DNA of 33,742 nt from SIG603 sp964370115 (GCA_964370115.1 CAYJIA010000024.1:1-33742); one strand, 5' to 3'. Counted from the first letter of the stretch, positions 23,585-32,297 are shown. Notes: generated by a model from the sequence alone, not told the origin. Numbers and translations: made by a program.

Positions 23585-24538
23585 CTAAGGATTTACCACA
23601 TTTTGCGGTTTTCCGTTTATAAATGCCTCTAAATTTTCGGCAACACATTCTATTAGTCTTTGCCTTGCATCTCTTGATGACCAAGCTATGTGCGGCGTTA
23701 TAAAGCAGTTTTTCGCCGTTAGCAGTGGGTGGTTTTTGCTAGGCGGTTCTTCGCTTAGTACGTCGAGTCCTGCCCCTGCTATCATGCCACTATTTAAGGC
23801 TTTTGCCAAATCTTCTTCATTAATTATGGCGCCTCTTGCCGTGTTCACTATGACTGCGTGCTTTTGCATTTTGGAAATCAACTCCATGTTCACCATGCCT
23901 TTTGTCTCCTCGTTTAAAGCACAGTTAACACTTATCACGTCGCTTTTTTCAAATAATTCTTCTAAGCGCACGGCCTTTTCGCCTTTTTCAAACTGCTTTT
24001 TACTTTTTGAGTACACCAAAATATTCATGCCAAAACTCCTTGCCATATCCGCCAAAGTTTTGCCTATGTTACCGTATCCTATTATGCCTAGGTTTTTCCC
24101 CTGCAAGTCAAACACGGCTAAATCACCATGAGAGCGCTCTATGCTTTTATTCCACTCACCCTGTTTTACAAGCTCGCTGTGTTGCGAGACACGGTTTGTA
24201 AGCTGTAAAATCAGTGAAAAAGCAAACTGCGCCACGGTGTTTACACAGTAAAAAGGGACATTCGAGACCTCTATGCCTCTTTCTCTTGTCGCATTTAAAT
24301 CTATGCTGTTAAAACCTGTTGATAAAGTTCCAACGTATTTCAGCCTTGGAAGTTTTTCTATGACTTCGGCGCTAAGGTTTATTCTATTCATTATAATCGC
24401 GTCAGCATTTTGGCATCTTTCGACTACTTTGTCTGCAGGTGTGTCGTCAAAAATTTCGACATCGCCCTGACTTTCTATTTTTTCCCACGACAAATCTCCC
24501 GGATTTGTGGTTTTTCCATCTAAAATAACTATGTTCAT
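23585..24538 (-). CDS. D-2-hydroxyacid dehydrogenase (hydroxypyruvate reductase-like)
   Basis: This 317-residue NAD(P)-dependent enzyme reduces 2-ketoacids to D-2-hydroxyacids. The NAD-binding motif GIIGYGNIGKTL lies near residue 151. The catalytic Arg, Glu and His are in NTARGAIINEEDL, DVLSEEPP and TPHIAWSS. The composition, including STGFNSIDL and VPFYCVNTVAQFAF, resembles glycerate dehydrogenase/hydroxypyruvate reductase rather than D-lactate dehydrogenase, but the substrate is not proven. The start has only a weak GAGAG upstream; a sigma-A promoter lies at 24577-24605. It heads a three-gene operon. Confidence 0.9.
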   Translation of the reverse strand: MNIVILDGKTTNPGDLSWEKIESQGDVEIFDDTPADKVVERCQNADAIIMNRINLSAEVIEKLPRLKYVGTLSTGFNSIDLNATRERGIEVSNVPFYCVNTVAQFAFSLILQLTNRVSQHSELVKQGEWNKSIERSHGDLAVFDLQGKNLGIIGYGNIGKTLADMARSFGMNILVYSKSKKQFEKGEKAVRLEELFEKSDVISVNCALNEETKGMVNMELISKMQKHAVIVNTARGAIINEEDLAKALNSGMIAGAGLDVLSEEPPSKNHPLLTAKNCFITPHIAWSSRDARQRLIECVAENLEAFINGKPQNVVNP

Positions 24539-24576
24539 ATGCTCTCACTCTCTGTTTGTAAGTTTTTGACAATCTG

Positions 24577-24605
24577 AGTATATCATTTAATAATATTTTG
24601 AGCAA
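24577..24605 (-). promoter_or_regulatory. Sigma-A promoter of the hydroxyacid dehydrogenase operon
   Basis: On the minus strand TTGCTC (24600-24605) and TATACT (24577-24582) are separated by 17 bases, about 38 bases before the start codon. Confidence 0.65.
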
Positions 24606-24623
24606 TATAAATTGCATAAAATC

Positions 24624-24652
24624 TTGATTATATCTAAAAAATATGCGATAAT
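24624..24652 (+). promoter_or_regulatory. Sigma-A promoter of murD
   Basis: TTGATT (24624-24629) and GATAAT (24647-24652) are separated by 17 bases, 31 bases before the TTG start. It is back to back with the promoter at 24577-24605. Confidence 0.65.
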
Positions 24653-24683
24653 GATATTATTAATATCTCTGGAGGGTAAAAGT

Positions 24684-26078
24684 TTGACAAAAGATTATTT
24701 TTTTAAGTATATAAACGGAAAAAAAGTTGGTTTTTGTGGTATAGGTCGCACCAATATGCCACTTATTGATTTATTTATAAAACACGGAGCAATTGTAAGT
24801 GCTAGAGATAGGCGCGAGGACGCAGGCGAGTATGGTGCAGAGCTTTTAGAAAAGGGCGTGAAGCTTCATCTAGGCGAAAGCTACCTTGACGAAGTTTACG
24901 AGGATATTCTTTTTAGAACACCTGGTATTCCTTGGTTTTTACCACAACTTGTAACAGCTCGTGAAAACGGCTGTGTTGTGACAAGCGAGCTTGAAATATT
25001 TTTGGATATTTGCCCTTGCAAAACATACGGAATTACCGGAAGCGACGGCAAGACCACTACGACAAATCTAGTCGCGCGCTTTTTTGAAGAGGATGGAAAA
25101 ACCGTTCACCTTGGCGGAAATATCGGAAATCCACTTTTAAACAACATCGACAAAATAAGAGAGGACGACGTTGCGATAGTAGAGCTTTCAAGTTTTCAGC
25201 TTATTTCAATGAGAAAAAGCCCCGACGTATGTGTTGTAACAAATATGTCTCCCAATCATTTAGATGTGCACAAGGACATGACAGAATATATAGAGGCGAA
25301 AAAGCATGTGCTTTTACACCAAAATGCATTTTCAAAGGCTGTGTTAAATTTTGACAACGAGATAACTTTAGGCTTTAAAGATGAAATACGAGGAGACTTG
25401 ATGTTTTTCTCTAGAAAAGAAGAAGTTAAAAGAGGTGCACACTATAAGGATGCAAAAATTTTTGTAAATGGCGAGTTTTTCATGGATAGATGCGACTTAA
25501 AGCTTCAAGGTGAGCACAATGTAGAAAATTTCATGGCTGCGATTTTAGCCGTTTGGGGCGATGTTTCGCCTGCTAGCATTAAAACTGTCGCAAAAAGCTT
25601 TAATGGAGTTGCTCACCGTGCAGAATTTGTTCGTGAGTTCGAGGGAGTTAAGTACTATAACGACTCTATCGCATCAAGTCCATCAAGGGCAATATCGGGA
25701 ACTTTATCGCTTTATGACAAAAAAATCATAATGATAGCAGGAGGCGCCGACAAGGGCGTTGCGTTCAACGAGCTTGCAGAGAAAATTTGTGAAAAAGTAG
25801 GAGTTTTAATCCTAGTTAAACCGGAAAGCACCATAGAGGGTTTCAAGGCACCTGCTGCAGAAAAAATAAGACAAAGTGTCCTAAACGCCGTGGCATACAA
25901 AGAGGGCGAACCCTTAATTGTTACGGTAAACGATATGCAAAGTGCTGTTTCCACCGCAAGAAAAATGGCAAAAAACGGCGATATCGTTTCTCTTTGTCCG
26001 TCTTGTACTGCGTTTGATATGTACAGAGATTTTGAAGTGCGCGGAAATCACTACAAAGAGATAATTCTAGGACTATAA
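24684..26078 (+). CDS. murD: UDP-N-acetylmuramoylalanine-D-glutamate ligase
   Basis: This 464-residue cytoplasmic ligase adds D-glutamate to UDP-MurNAc-L-alanine in peptidoglycan synthesis. It has an N-terminal uridine-binding region (KVGFCGIGRTNMPL), the ATP-binding P-loop GSDGKTTTT (from about residue 120), ELSSFQL, NMSPNHLDVHKDM, and the C-terminal YNDSIASSPSRAISG and IAGGADKG motifs of MurD. Length is usual. The start is TTG 24684, seven bases after GGAGGG; an in-frame ATG at 24612 lies within the promoter and is rejected. Other mur/dcw genes are absent nearby, so murD is separated from the usual cell-wall cluster. Confidence 0.93.
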   Translation: MTKDYFFKYINGKKVGFCGIGRTNMPLIDLFIKHGAIVSARDRREDAGEYGAELLEKGVKLHLGESYLDEVYEDILFRTPGIPWFLPQLVTARENGCVVTSELEIFLDICPCKTYGITGSDGKTTTTNLVARFFEEDGKTVHLGGNIGNPLLNNIDKIREDDVAIVELSSFQLISMRKSPDVCVVTNMSPNHLDVHKDMTEYIEAKKHVLLHQNAFSKAVLNFDNEITLGFKDEIRGDLMFFSRKEEVKRGAHYKDAKIFVNGEFFMDRCDLKLQGEHNVENFMAAILAVWGDVSPASIKTVAKSFNGVAHRAEFVREFEGVKYYNDSIASSPSRAISGTLSLYDKKIIMIAGGADKGVAFNELAEKICEKVGVLILVKPESTIEGFKAPAAEKIRQSVLNAVAYKEGEPLIVTVNDMQSAVSTARKMAKNGDIVSLCPSCTAFDMYRDFEVRGNHYKEIILGL

Positions 26079-26115
26079 ACACATGCCAATGCGACCGACT
26101 GAAAGGGGTGTCGAA

Positions 26116-28278
26116 ATGAGCAAAAAGAAAAACAAATATTTACCAATAAAGAAAAAAGGCAAATCTAAAAAAGACGATAAAAATTTCGCAGAAAGCAGAG
26201 TTTTAAAAACTCTTAAAAACGAGGATACTAGAGAGTTTTCATCACGAGAGCTTTTAAGGCTTACGGGACTTAAAGACAAGGACGAGTTTTACTTAGCGCT
26301 TCGCACACTTTCTAAAAAAGGTGTAATAAATCTTAGTTCAAAGCACAAGGTGAAATTAATACCAAAAGACAAAACCATAAAAGGCGTGGTCGTGTCCTTA
26401 TCCCAAGGTTTTGCCTTTGTAAGACCCGAAGAGGGCGACGAGGATATTTTTGTTCCAGGTAGATTTTTAAAATCTGCGCTTGTTGGCGACGAAGTTTTTT
26501 TAAGCGATGTAAAAAAGGACGAAAAAGGATATTTCGGAAAAATCACGGGCATAAACTCACGCGGTAAGGAGATAACAACCGCCACAATGGTAAAAGGTTT
26601 TAAAGGTCTTGATGCAGCACCAGACATAGCAATTAGATATAATTTAAAAGTTTATCCCGAGGATTTAAACGGTGCAAAGGAAAAAGACAAGGTTCTAATA
26701 AAGCTTATGCAGGACAGGCAGGGAGAGTGGGTAAAGGCGCAGGTCTTGGAGATTTTCGGCAGTTCTGACATTGCAAAGGTTTGTGCCGATGCCGTAATTG
26801 AGGCGCAGGGAATACGCACAAAATTTCCTAAAGACGTTTTACAAAACGCAAAAGATGTATCGCTTTTCCCGATAGACCATGACGAAATTTCGCAAAGGCT
26901 TGACCTAAGAAGTGAAAACATTTTCACTATAGACGGTGCAGATGCAAAGGACTTAGACGATGCAATAGGCATTAAGAAGACCGATTTCGGCTATGAGCTT
27001 TCTGTTCATATAGCAGACGTTTCGCACTATGTAAAGTCAAAATCCGCCCTTGATATAGAGGCAATGGAGCGTGGAACCTCTGTTTATTTTGCCGACAGGG
27101 TAATACCCATGTATCCAGAAATTTTGTCAAACGGAGTTTGCTCTTTAAACAGCGGCGAAGACAAACTATGTCTAAGTGCAATAATCTCAATGGACGAGCA
27201 CGGCGAAATAGTAGACTATAAATTTAAAAAGACTGTAATCCACTCAAAAGTGCGTGGAGTTTACAGCGAGATAAACCAAATATTTGACGGCAGTGCCGAC
27301 AAGGATATCATAAAAAAATACAAGCCAGTAAAAGACGAGCTTGAGGTTTCAAAAAAACTTGCCGACATATTAAAGAAAAACGCAAAAAATCGTGGCACTA
27401 TGGAAATAGACAGTGGCGAGAGTAAATTTATACTTGACGAAAACGGAGTTTGTATAAACATCATACCCCGTGTACAAGGCGAGGCAGAGGAGCTCATAGA
27501 GCAGTTTATGATAAGCGCAAACATTGTGGCTGCAAGAACTGCTATGAAAACAGAGTTGCCGTTTTTATACAGGGTGCATGGCAAACCAGATCCTAAAAAA
27601 CTCTCAGACCTAGGTCGAATGTTAGAGCTTTTAGGAGTTCCCGTTGACGATTTATTCAAGGGCGAGGCAACTCCGCTTGACTTTGCAAAAATTGCCGAAA
27701 GGGCAAAAGAGAGCGAGGGGGGAGCCGTGGTTTCTAAAGCTCTTTTAAGGGCGATGGAAAAGGCGAAGTATTCTCACGAGCCTTTGGGTCATTTTGGCTT
27801 GGCTCTTTCAGACTACAGCCACTTTACATCTCCGATAAGGCGTTATCCCGACACGGTAATTCACAGAATTTTAACTGCCTCTATAAATGGAGAAAAGACA
27901 AAGAAATTTGAAGAGTTTGTCAAAAAAGCGGGTGTTTCAAGTTCTGCTAATGAAGTAAAAGCACAAACCGCCGAGAGAGATGCAAACGACTGTTACATGG
28001 CAGAATATATGCGAAACCACATAGGCAAACACTTTGTCGGAATGGTAAGCGGTGTTGTAAAAACAGGTGTGTTTGTAAGACTTTTAAACAATGTAGAGGG
28101 CTTTGTTCCTTTAGAGAGTTTTAAAGAAAACACGTTTAAACAAATTTCAGACATTGCATATAAATGTATTTTAACTGGCAAAGACCTGCGCCTTGGCACA
28201 AAACTTGAAATAATAGTAGCAAGTGCCGATGTAGCAAGCGGAAGAATAGATTTTATTCCTGCCGGCAAGCTGACATAA
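26116..28278 (+). CDS. rnr: Ribonuclease R
   Basis: This 720-residue 3'-to-5' exoribonuclease degrades structured RNA. A Lys-rich start and a winged-helix-like region (about 25-80) precede cold-shock domains (KGVVVSLSQGFAFVRPEEGDEDIFVPG and onward, read in parts). The RNB catalytic domain has DGADAKDLDDAIG with the metal-binding Asp residues near 275-285, and HFGLALSDYSHFTSPIRRYPD toward its end. The S1 domain follows (FVGMVSGVVKTGVFVRL). AAAGGGG seven bases upstream supports ATG 26116 rather than 26083. It lies 37 bases after murD. The usual partner smpB is not adjacent. Confidence 0.95.
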   Translation: MSKKKNKYLPIKKKGKSKKDDKNFAESRVLKTLKNEDTREFSSRELLRLTGLKDKDEFYLALRTLSKKGVINLSSKHKVKLIPKDKTIKGVVVSLSQGFAFVRPEEGDEDIFVPGRFLKSALVGDEVFLSDVKKDEKGYFGKITGINSRGKEITTATMVKGFKGLDAAPDIAIRYNLKVYPEDLNGAKEKDKVLIKLMQDRQGEWVKAQVLEIFGSSDIAKVCADAVIEAQGIRTKFPKDVLQNAKDVSLFPIDHDEISQRLDLRSENIFTIDGADAKDLDDAIGIKKTDFGYELSVHIADVSHYVKSKSALDIEAMERGTSVYFADRVIPMYPEILSNGVCSLNSGEDKLCLSAIISMDEHGEIVDYKFKKTVIHSKVRGVYSEINQIFDGSADKDIIKKYKPVKDELEVSKKLADILKKNAKNRGTMEIDSGESKFILDENGVCINIIPRVQGEAEELIEQFMISANIVAARTAMKTELPFLYRVHGKPDPKKLSDLGRMLELLGVPVDDLFKGEATPLDFAKIAERAKESEGGAVVSKALLRAMEKAKYSHEPLGHFGLALSDYSHFTSPIRRYPDTVIHRILTASINGEKTKKFEEFVKKAGVSSSANEVKAQTAERDANDCYMAEYMRNHIGKHFVGMVSGVVKTGVFVRLLNNVEGFVPLESFKENTFKQISDIAYKCILTGKDLRLGTKLEIIVASADVASGRIDFIPAGKLT

Positions 28279-28307
28279 TTTATACTTCCTTTATCATATT
28301 AATTAAA

Positions 28308-28427
28308 CTAAGAACTATCTTTTAGACTAAAGACTAAAGGTGAAAGGCGAATGACTATTTTTGACTAAAGACTATATTAGTCTTTCACCATTAGTCATTA
28401 GCCATTAGTCTTTAGTTCTTAGTCTAC
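28308..28427. repeat. Long imperfect inverted repeat made of heptamers
   Basis: The left side has 7-mers GACTAAA, GACTAAA, GGTGAAA, GGCGAAT, GACTATT. The right side has CCATTAG, TCATTAG, CCATTAG, TCTTTAG, TTCTTAG. The two sides are imperfect reverse complements: ACTAAGAACT near 28308 is the complement of AGTTCTTAGT near 28414. The centre is an exact stem AAAGACTA (28367-28374) and TAGTCTTT (28378-28385). A transcript could fold into a long hairpin. It fills most of the 174-base gap between rnr and the BofA-like gene. Confidence 0.75.
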
Positions 28428-28452
28428 AATACGGTAAAGGTGTGAGGATTTT

Positions 28453-28629
28453 ATGAAAAGACTTTTTATATGGGCGCTTATGGGTTTGTTTGCACTTTTT
28501 TTAGTGTATATCACATCTAGCCTTACTGGGGTTAGCGTGCCATTTGGAACAGGTTCAATAATTGTAAGCGCAGTAATGGGCATTTGCGGAGTTATCGCCT
28601 TACTTATTATACAAACATTTATTTTTTAA
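28453..28629 (+). CDS. Small BofA-like membrane protein
   Basis: This 58-residue protein starts MKRLFIWALMGLFALFLVYI and ends with MGICGVIALLIIQTFIF. Two hydrophobic segments flank a short loop, TGVSVPFGTGSIIVSAVMG. The second half resembles the C-terminus of BofA, the inhibitor of pro-sigma-K processing in sporulation (the usual pattern is P-N...GxxGVPGxxLL). It is shorter than B. subtilis BofA (about 87 residues) and the usual GVPG is CGVIA. GAGG lies upstream of ATG 28453. It sits 14 bases before nagA. The homology call is tentative. Confidence 0.55.
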   Translation: MKRLFIWALMGLFALFLVYITSSLTGVSVPFGTGSIIVSAVMGICGVIALLIIQTFIF

Positions 28630-28643
28630 CAGGAGGTGGAAAT

Positions 28644-29762
28644 ATGTTTTTTATCAACGCCGAGTATCTTGACGACGACTTCAAGCTACAAAAAGGCGAT
28701 ATCAGGGTAGAAAGCGGAATAATTGTTGATATAGGAGAAAAACTTTCTTATAAACAAAGCGACATGGTGATAGACTGCGAGGACTTCAAGATTGTGCCGG
28801 GTTTTGTTGATATACATATACACGGTTGTGTAATGGCAGATGCAAGCGACGGCGACTATCAAAAAGTGCTTGAAATGGCAGATTTTTTAGTGCAAAAAGG
28901 TGTGACAAGCTTTTGCCCTACCACTATGGCAATGCCTTTAGAGGACATTGAAAAAGCGGTATCCGAAATAAAAAAAGCAAAACTTAAACAAGAGAGTGGA
29001 GCGACAATTCAGGGTATAAACCTAGAGGGTCCTTTTATATCAAAAGAGAAAAAAGGTGCTCAAAAGGAAGAAAGCATCATCCCGCCAGACATAGAGATTT
29101 ATAAAAAACTGCAAAAGCTATCTGGCAATCTAATTAAGATTGTAGACATGGCGCCCGAGACTAAAGGTGCTAAAGAATTTATAGAAGAGGCAAAAAAAGA
29201 CACGGTGGTATCAATTGCCCACACCACGGCAGATTTTGACACCGCCACAAAATCTTTTAAATATGGCATAAGCCATGCGACTCATCTATTTAACGCTATG
29301 ACAGGATTTTCTCACAGAGAACCCGGAACAGTCGGCGCAATTTTTGACTGCAAGGATGTCACTGCAGAAATAGTTTGTGACGGCAAGCACATACATAAAT
29401 CGGCGGTAAGGACTGCGTTTAAACTCTTAAAAGGCCGAATTGCCGTTGTGAGTGACGCCATGAGACTTTGTGGCGAAGAAGACGGACAAACAGGTGATTT
29501 AGGCGGTCAAGAAGTAACAGTAAAAAATGGCAAAGCCGTACTTCCTGACGGCACCATAGCTGGATCTGCCACCAATCTTCACGAAGAGCTAAAAAATCTT
29601 ATCAGCTGGGGAATTCCATTTGGCGAGGCGATAAAAGCAATGACCCTAACGCCCGCAAAAATAATCGGCAAAGATTTTGAAATTGGAAGCTTGACTATTT
29701 CTAAAAAAGCAGATATAGTTATATTAGATAAAAATTATGACATAGTGGCGGTATATCACTAA
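28644..29762 (+). CDS. nagA: N-acetylglucosamine-6-phosphate deacetylase
   Basis: This 372-residue amidohydrolase removes acetate from GlcNAc-6-phosphate, feeding amino sugar catabolism or wall recycling. Metal and active-site motifs are GFVDIHIHGC (His58, His60), NLEGPFISKEKKGAQ (metal-binding Glu), the HTTADF and HATHLFNAM histidines, HREPGTVG, and the catalytic Asp in VVSDAMRLCG. Length is typical. AGGAGG precedes ATG 28644; the in-frame start at 28584 overlaps the BofA-like gene. nagB and a GlcNAc transporter are not in this window. Confidence 0.93.
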   Translation: MFFINAEYLDDDFKLQKGDIRVESGIIVDIGEKLSYKQSDMVIDCEDFKIVPGFVDIHIHGCVMADASDGDYQKVLEMADFLVQKGVTSFCPTTMAMPLEDIEKAVSEIKKAKLKQESGATIQGINLEGPFISKEKKGAQKEESIIPPDIEIYKKLQKLSGNLIKIVDMAPETKGAKEFIEEAKKDTVVSIAHTTADFDTATKSFKYGISHATHLFNAMTGFSHREPGTVGAIFDCKDVTAEIVCDGKHIHKSAVRTAFKLLKGRIAVVSDAMRLCGEEDGQTGDLGGQEVTVKNGKAVLPDGTIAGSATNLHEELKNLISWGIPFGEAIKAMTLTPAKIIGKDFEIGSLTISKKADIVILDKNYDIVAVYH

Positions 29763-29788
29763 ATCTTACATAAAAAAGGAGAATGAAT

Positions 29789-31201
29789 ATGTTTTGTCAA
29801 CACTGCGGAAAAAAACTGGGCGATAGCGGAGTATGCGATTGCCCCGATTCAAATCAAAACACACAAGTCATGGGAGAAACAGAAGTTTTAACGCCTCAAA
29901 GTGCTCCAGTTATAGAGCCTGCTCCTATAGAAGAGCCAACTGCTCCTACACAGGAACAAAATTTTGTTAACACTCCACCTCCTCCACAACCAAATTTTAA
30001 TACAGAAAAACCTGTATCAGAAAATCTTCCTCAAAATTTCGGAGGAACTCAAGGCGGATTTATTCCACCTCCACCTCCACCACCACAAAACTTTAACGCA
30101 CCTCAAGGTGGATACAACGGCACACCGCCTCCACCTCCTCAATATAATGCACCTCAACAAAACTATGGTGCTCCTCAAGGTGGATATACTCCTGCACCAC
30201 CACCGCCTCAATATAATGTGCCACAACAAAACGGTGCTCCTCAAGGCGGATATGCTCCACCACCACCGCAAAACTTTAATGCACCTCAAGGTGGATACAA
30301 CAGCGCTCCTCCTCCACCAATGTATAATAATGCACCTCAAGGATACGGCGCACCGCCTATGAATAATAATTTTGCACCAAAGGCACCACCTTCTACCGAT
30401 AATATCAATGAATTAAGAGCGGTAGGCGCTTCACCAATTACTATGGTTTCTGTATTTAGCCTTTGCCTGCTAACTCTTTTGGCAATTATAAATATCTTTA
30501 AGCCAATGTTTGCACCTTCGTCACCGCTTGATGCCTATCTTGGCTCTAGCAGTATTGATGCAATGAGTGTTTTAGGTGGAATTATAGGACTTACTCCTCA
30601 AATTCTTGTGACAATAGGTTTCCTTTTATTTATGCTTTCCTGCATGAACAAAACAGGCGCTCCTCTTAATAACGGCGGACTGACTCTAGCAAAAGTCGGC
30701 GGTATCATCTGGCTTTGCATTGCTTCAGCAGCACTTATAATACTTGGAATAGTATTTTTGGTTGCAAGCTCTATGCTTGGTGATTTATTAAACCTATTCG
30801 GCGGTCTTGGTGGCCTTAGCGGTGTTATGTATGACTTAGACGGCGGAACATTTACTACCTTTGCTATCATATTAGGTCTTGTTTTTATCGGATTAGGTGT
30901 ACTTTTAATCTTCACCTTGATAGGCTACATAAAATCAATGGGCACCATTTCTACAATAGTCGTAACAGGCAGTGTAGGAATAAACAAAGTCTCAATGCTA
31001 CTAGTTATTATGCTGTTCATATCTGCTTTAATGAGCATTGTTTCAATATTACTAATGTTCTTTAACCCTGTAAATGCAACACTTGCGGCATTTGGTGCAT
31101 CGGCTAGCATAGATTGGTTTGCACTTATAATAAACATAGTTTCAGCCGCTGTAAGCGCTTGCTTTGGCATTGCACTTATAAGCCTAAAAAAAATAAAATA
31201 A
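29789..31201 (+). CDS. Zinc-ribbon, proline-rich, multi-pass membrane protein
   Basis: I do not recognise a characterised family for this 470-residue protein. It begins with a probable zinc ribbon (MFCQHCGKKL, then VCDCPDS). A Glu/Pro/Thr linker follows, then a low-complexity region (about 60-200) of proline runs alternating with APQGGY units, five of them including a variant. After a short conserved-looking stretch (NINELRAVGASPITM) come about six membrane segments to the end. AAGGAG is too close to ATG 29783 but six bases from ATG 29789, so the latter is chosen. It lies 26 bases after nagA and 13 before a second membrane gene. The zinc ribbon and Pro-rich region are presumably cytoplasmic. 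Confidence 0.75.
   Translation: MFCQHCGKKLGDSGVCDCPDSNQNTQVMGETEVLTPQSAPVIEPAPIEEPTAPTQEQNFVNTPPPPQPNFNTEKPVSENLPQNFGGTQGGFIPPPPPPPQNFNAPQGGYNGTPPPPPQYNAPQQNYGAPQGGYTPAPPPPQYNVPQQNGAPQGGYAPPPPQNFNAPQGGYNSAPPPPMYNNAPQGYGAPPMNNNFAPKAPPSTDNINELRAVGASPITMVSVFSLCLLTLLAIINIFKPMFAPSSPLDAYLGSSSIDAMSVLGGIIGLTPQILVTIGFLLFMLSCMNKTGAPLNNGGLTLAKVGGIIWLCIASAALIILGIVFLVASSMLGDLLNLFGGLGGLSGVMYDLDGGTFTTFAIILGLVFIGLGVLLIFTLIGYIKSMGTISTIVVTGSVGINKVSMLLVIMLFISALMSIVSILLMFFNPVNATLAAFGASASIDWFALIINIVSAAVSACFGIALISLKKIK
30086..30302 (+). repeat. Coding repeat in the proline-rich region
   Basis: A segment of about 33 bases around CCTCAAGGTGGATACAAC occurs twice, at 30086-30118 and 30270-30302, with a single base difference. 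Shorter CTCCTCAAGG(T/C)GGATA units lie between. It encodes the QNFNAPQGGYN units and points to recent unit duplication. Confidence 0.75.
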
Positions 31202-31214
31202 TCGGAGTAAAAAA

Positions 31215-32168
31215 ATGAATAAAACAATTTTAGCAATGAAAAAAGCAACGGGTAGTCCGTGGCTACTTATATCGGGTGTTTTCCTGATTTTCGCACTTGC
31301 AGTGGATGCGCTTATAACTCTTACAAGCTCTATAGAATTTTTCTCTTTCTATACTGCAGGTGTGTTTAGACTAGATGAACTAATAAACCTTTCAAACTAT
31401 ACCGATATAGTAAATCCAGTTTCTATGTACGGAAGCTATGCCTTACTTGTGGCAAATCTTATTTTGGTAATTGGAATAATTTCACAGTTTATCTGCTCTA
31501 TGACCTCTAAAAAAATGATCGCTACTTGGGCTATGTCACTTTCTAAAGTGGGCATCCTAATCGCTTGCGGTGTATATCTACTGTATGCTTGCGGTCTTGC
31601 AGGCCTTGCATTTGGCGATATTGCTACATTTGCTGTTGCGGGAAACATGGACGCAGTTGTAAGCTCTTGTCTTATACTACTAGGCGTTGTAGCTGTTATC
31701 TTTATAATAAGTACGTTCTACAGCTCAACAAGAAGGTCAATAAACTCTGCAAAGAAAACTATGTACACAGGCGTTGTTATGGGCAGAGTGTCTGAGACTT
31801 GCATTGTACTACAATTTGTGTTAGCAATTTACCAAGGTGTCAGAATTTTCTCGGCACTGACAGCTCCAACAAACGCAGCTGTCACACAAAACCTCAAAAC
31901 TTTTGTTTTAATCTCAGGTGCACTTTGGGCGATAGGCTTTATCTTCCTCGCTATAAGCTTTATTGTAGTTAGAGGAAAAATGAGAAGCATCATTTTGCAA
32001 GGAGTCATCGACGACAGGGTAAGACGTGAAAAAATTGAAGAAATCGAGGCCGAAGAAGCTCAAGAGGCTCAAGTTCAACAAGTTGCTCCAGCCACACCAG
32101 CACAACAACCCGCTCCACCACAGCAAAATACTGTGCAAAACGAACCTACCCCACCTGCTAATAATTAA
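31215..32168 (+). CDS. Multi-pass membrane protein with Pro/Gln-rich tail
   Basis: This 317-residue protein has no family I can name. About six hydrophobic segments lie at residues 17-37, 73-95, 102-132, 147-168, 193-215 and 229-250. They are followed by a charged helix (RGKMRSIILQGVIDDRVRRE, then EEIEAEEAQEAQ) and a Pro/Gln/Ala-rich tail to the end. It follows the zinc-ribbon membrane protein by 13 bases with a GGAG site, so the two are co-expressed. Six membrane spans plus a low-complexity cytoplasmic tail mirror that neighbour, but with the tail at the opposite end. A terminator follows at once, making it the last gene of the operon. Confidence 0.75.
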   Translation: MNKTILAMKKATGSPWLLISGVFLIFALAVDALITLTSSIEFFSFYTAGVFRLDELINLSNYTDIVNPVSMYGSYALLVANLILVIGIISQFICSMTSKKMIATWAMSLSKVGILIACGVYLLYACGLAGLAFGDIATFAVAGNMDAVVSSCLILLGVVAVIFIISTFYSSTRRSINSAKKTMYTGVVMGRVSETCIVLQFVLAIYQGVRIFSALTAPTNAAVTQNLKTFVLISGALWAIGFIFLAISFIVVRGKMRSIILQGVIDDRVRREKIEEIEAEEAQEAQVQQVAPATPAQQPAPPQQNTVQNEPTPPANN

Positions 32169-32175
32169 TTAAATT

Positions 32176-32218
32176 AACGCGGCAAAACAAACTAAGAATT
32201 TGTTTTGTCGCGTTTTTT
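32176..32218 (+). terminator. Rho-independent terminator of the nagA-containing operon
   Basis: AACGCGGCAAAACAAA (32176-32191) pairs with TTTGTTTTGTCGCGTT (32199-32214) with one G-T wobble, and T's run to 32218. Confidence 0.88.
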
Positions 32219-32297
32219 GTTAACCCTAGTAAAAAAAAATTTTCGTAGTATAAATATGTTGCTAATAAAAGCTAATTAAATTAAAGCGGAGATAAAA

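Noticed and set aside
30017..30340. Open frame on the minus strand rich in Trp and Arg
   Set aside because: It is the complement of the proline-rich repeat of the plus-strand membrane protein; the odd composition follows from CCA/CCT codons read backwards, and no ribosome site is seen.
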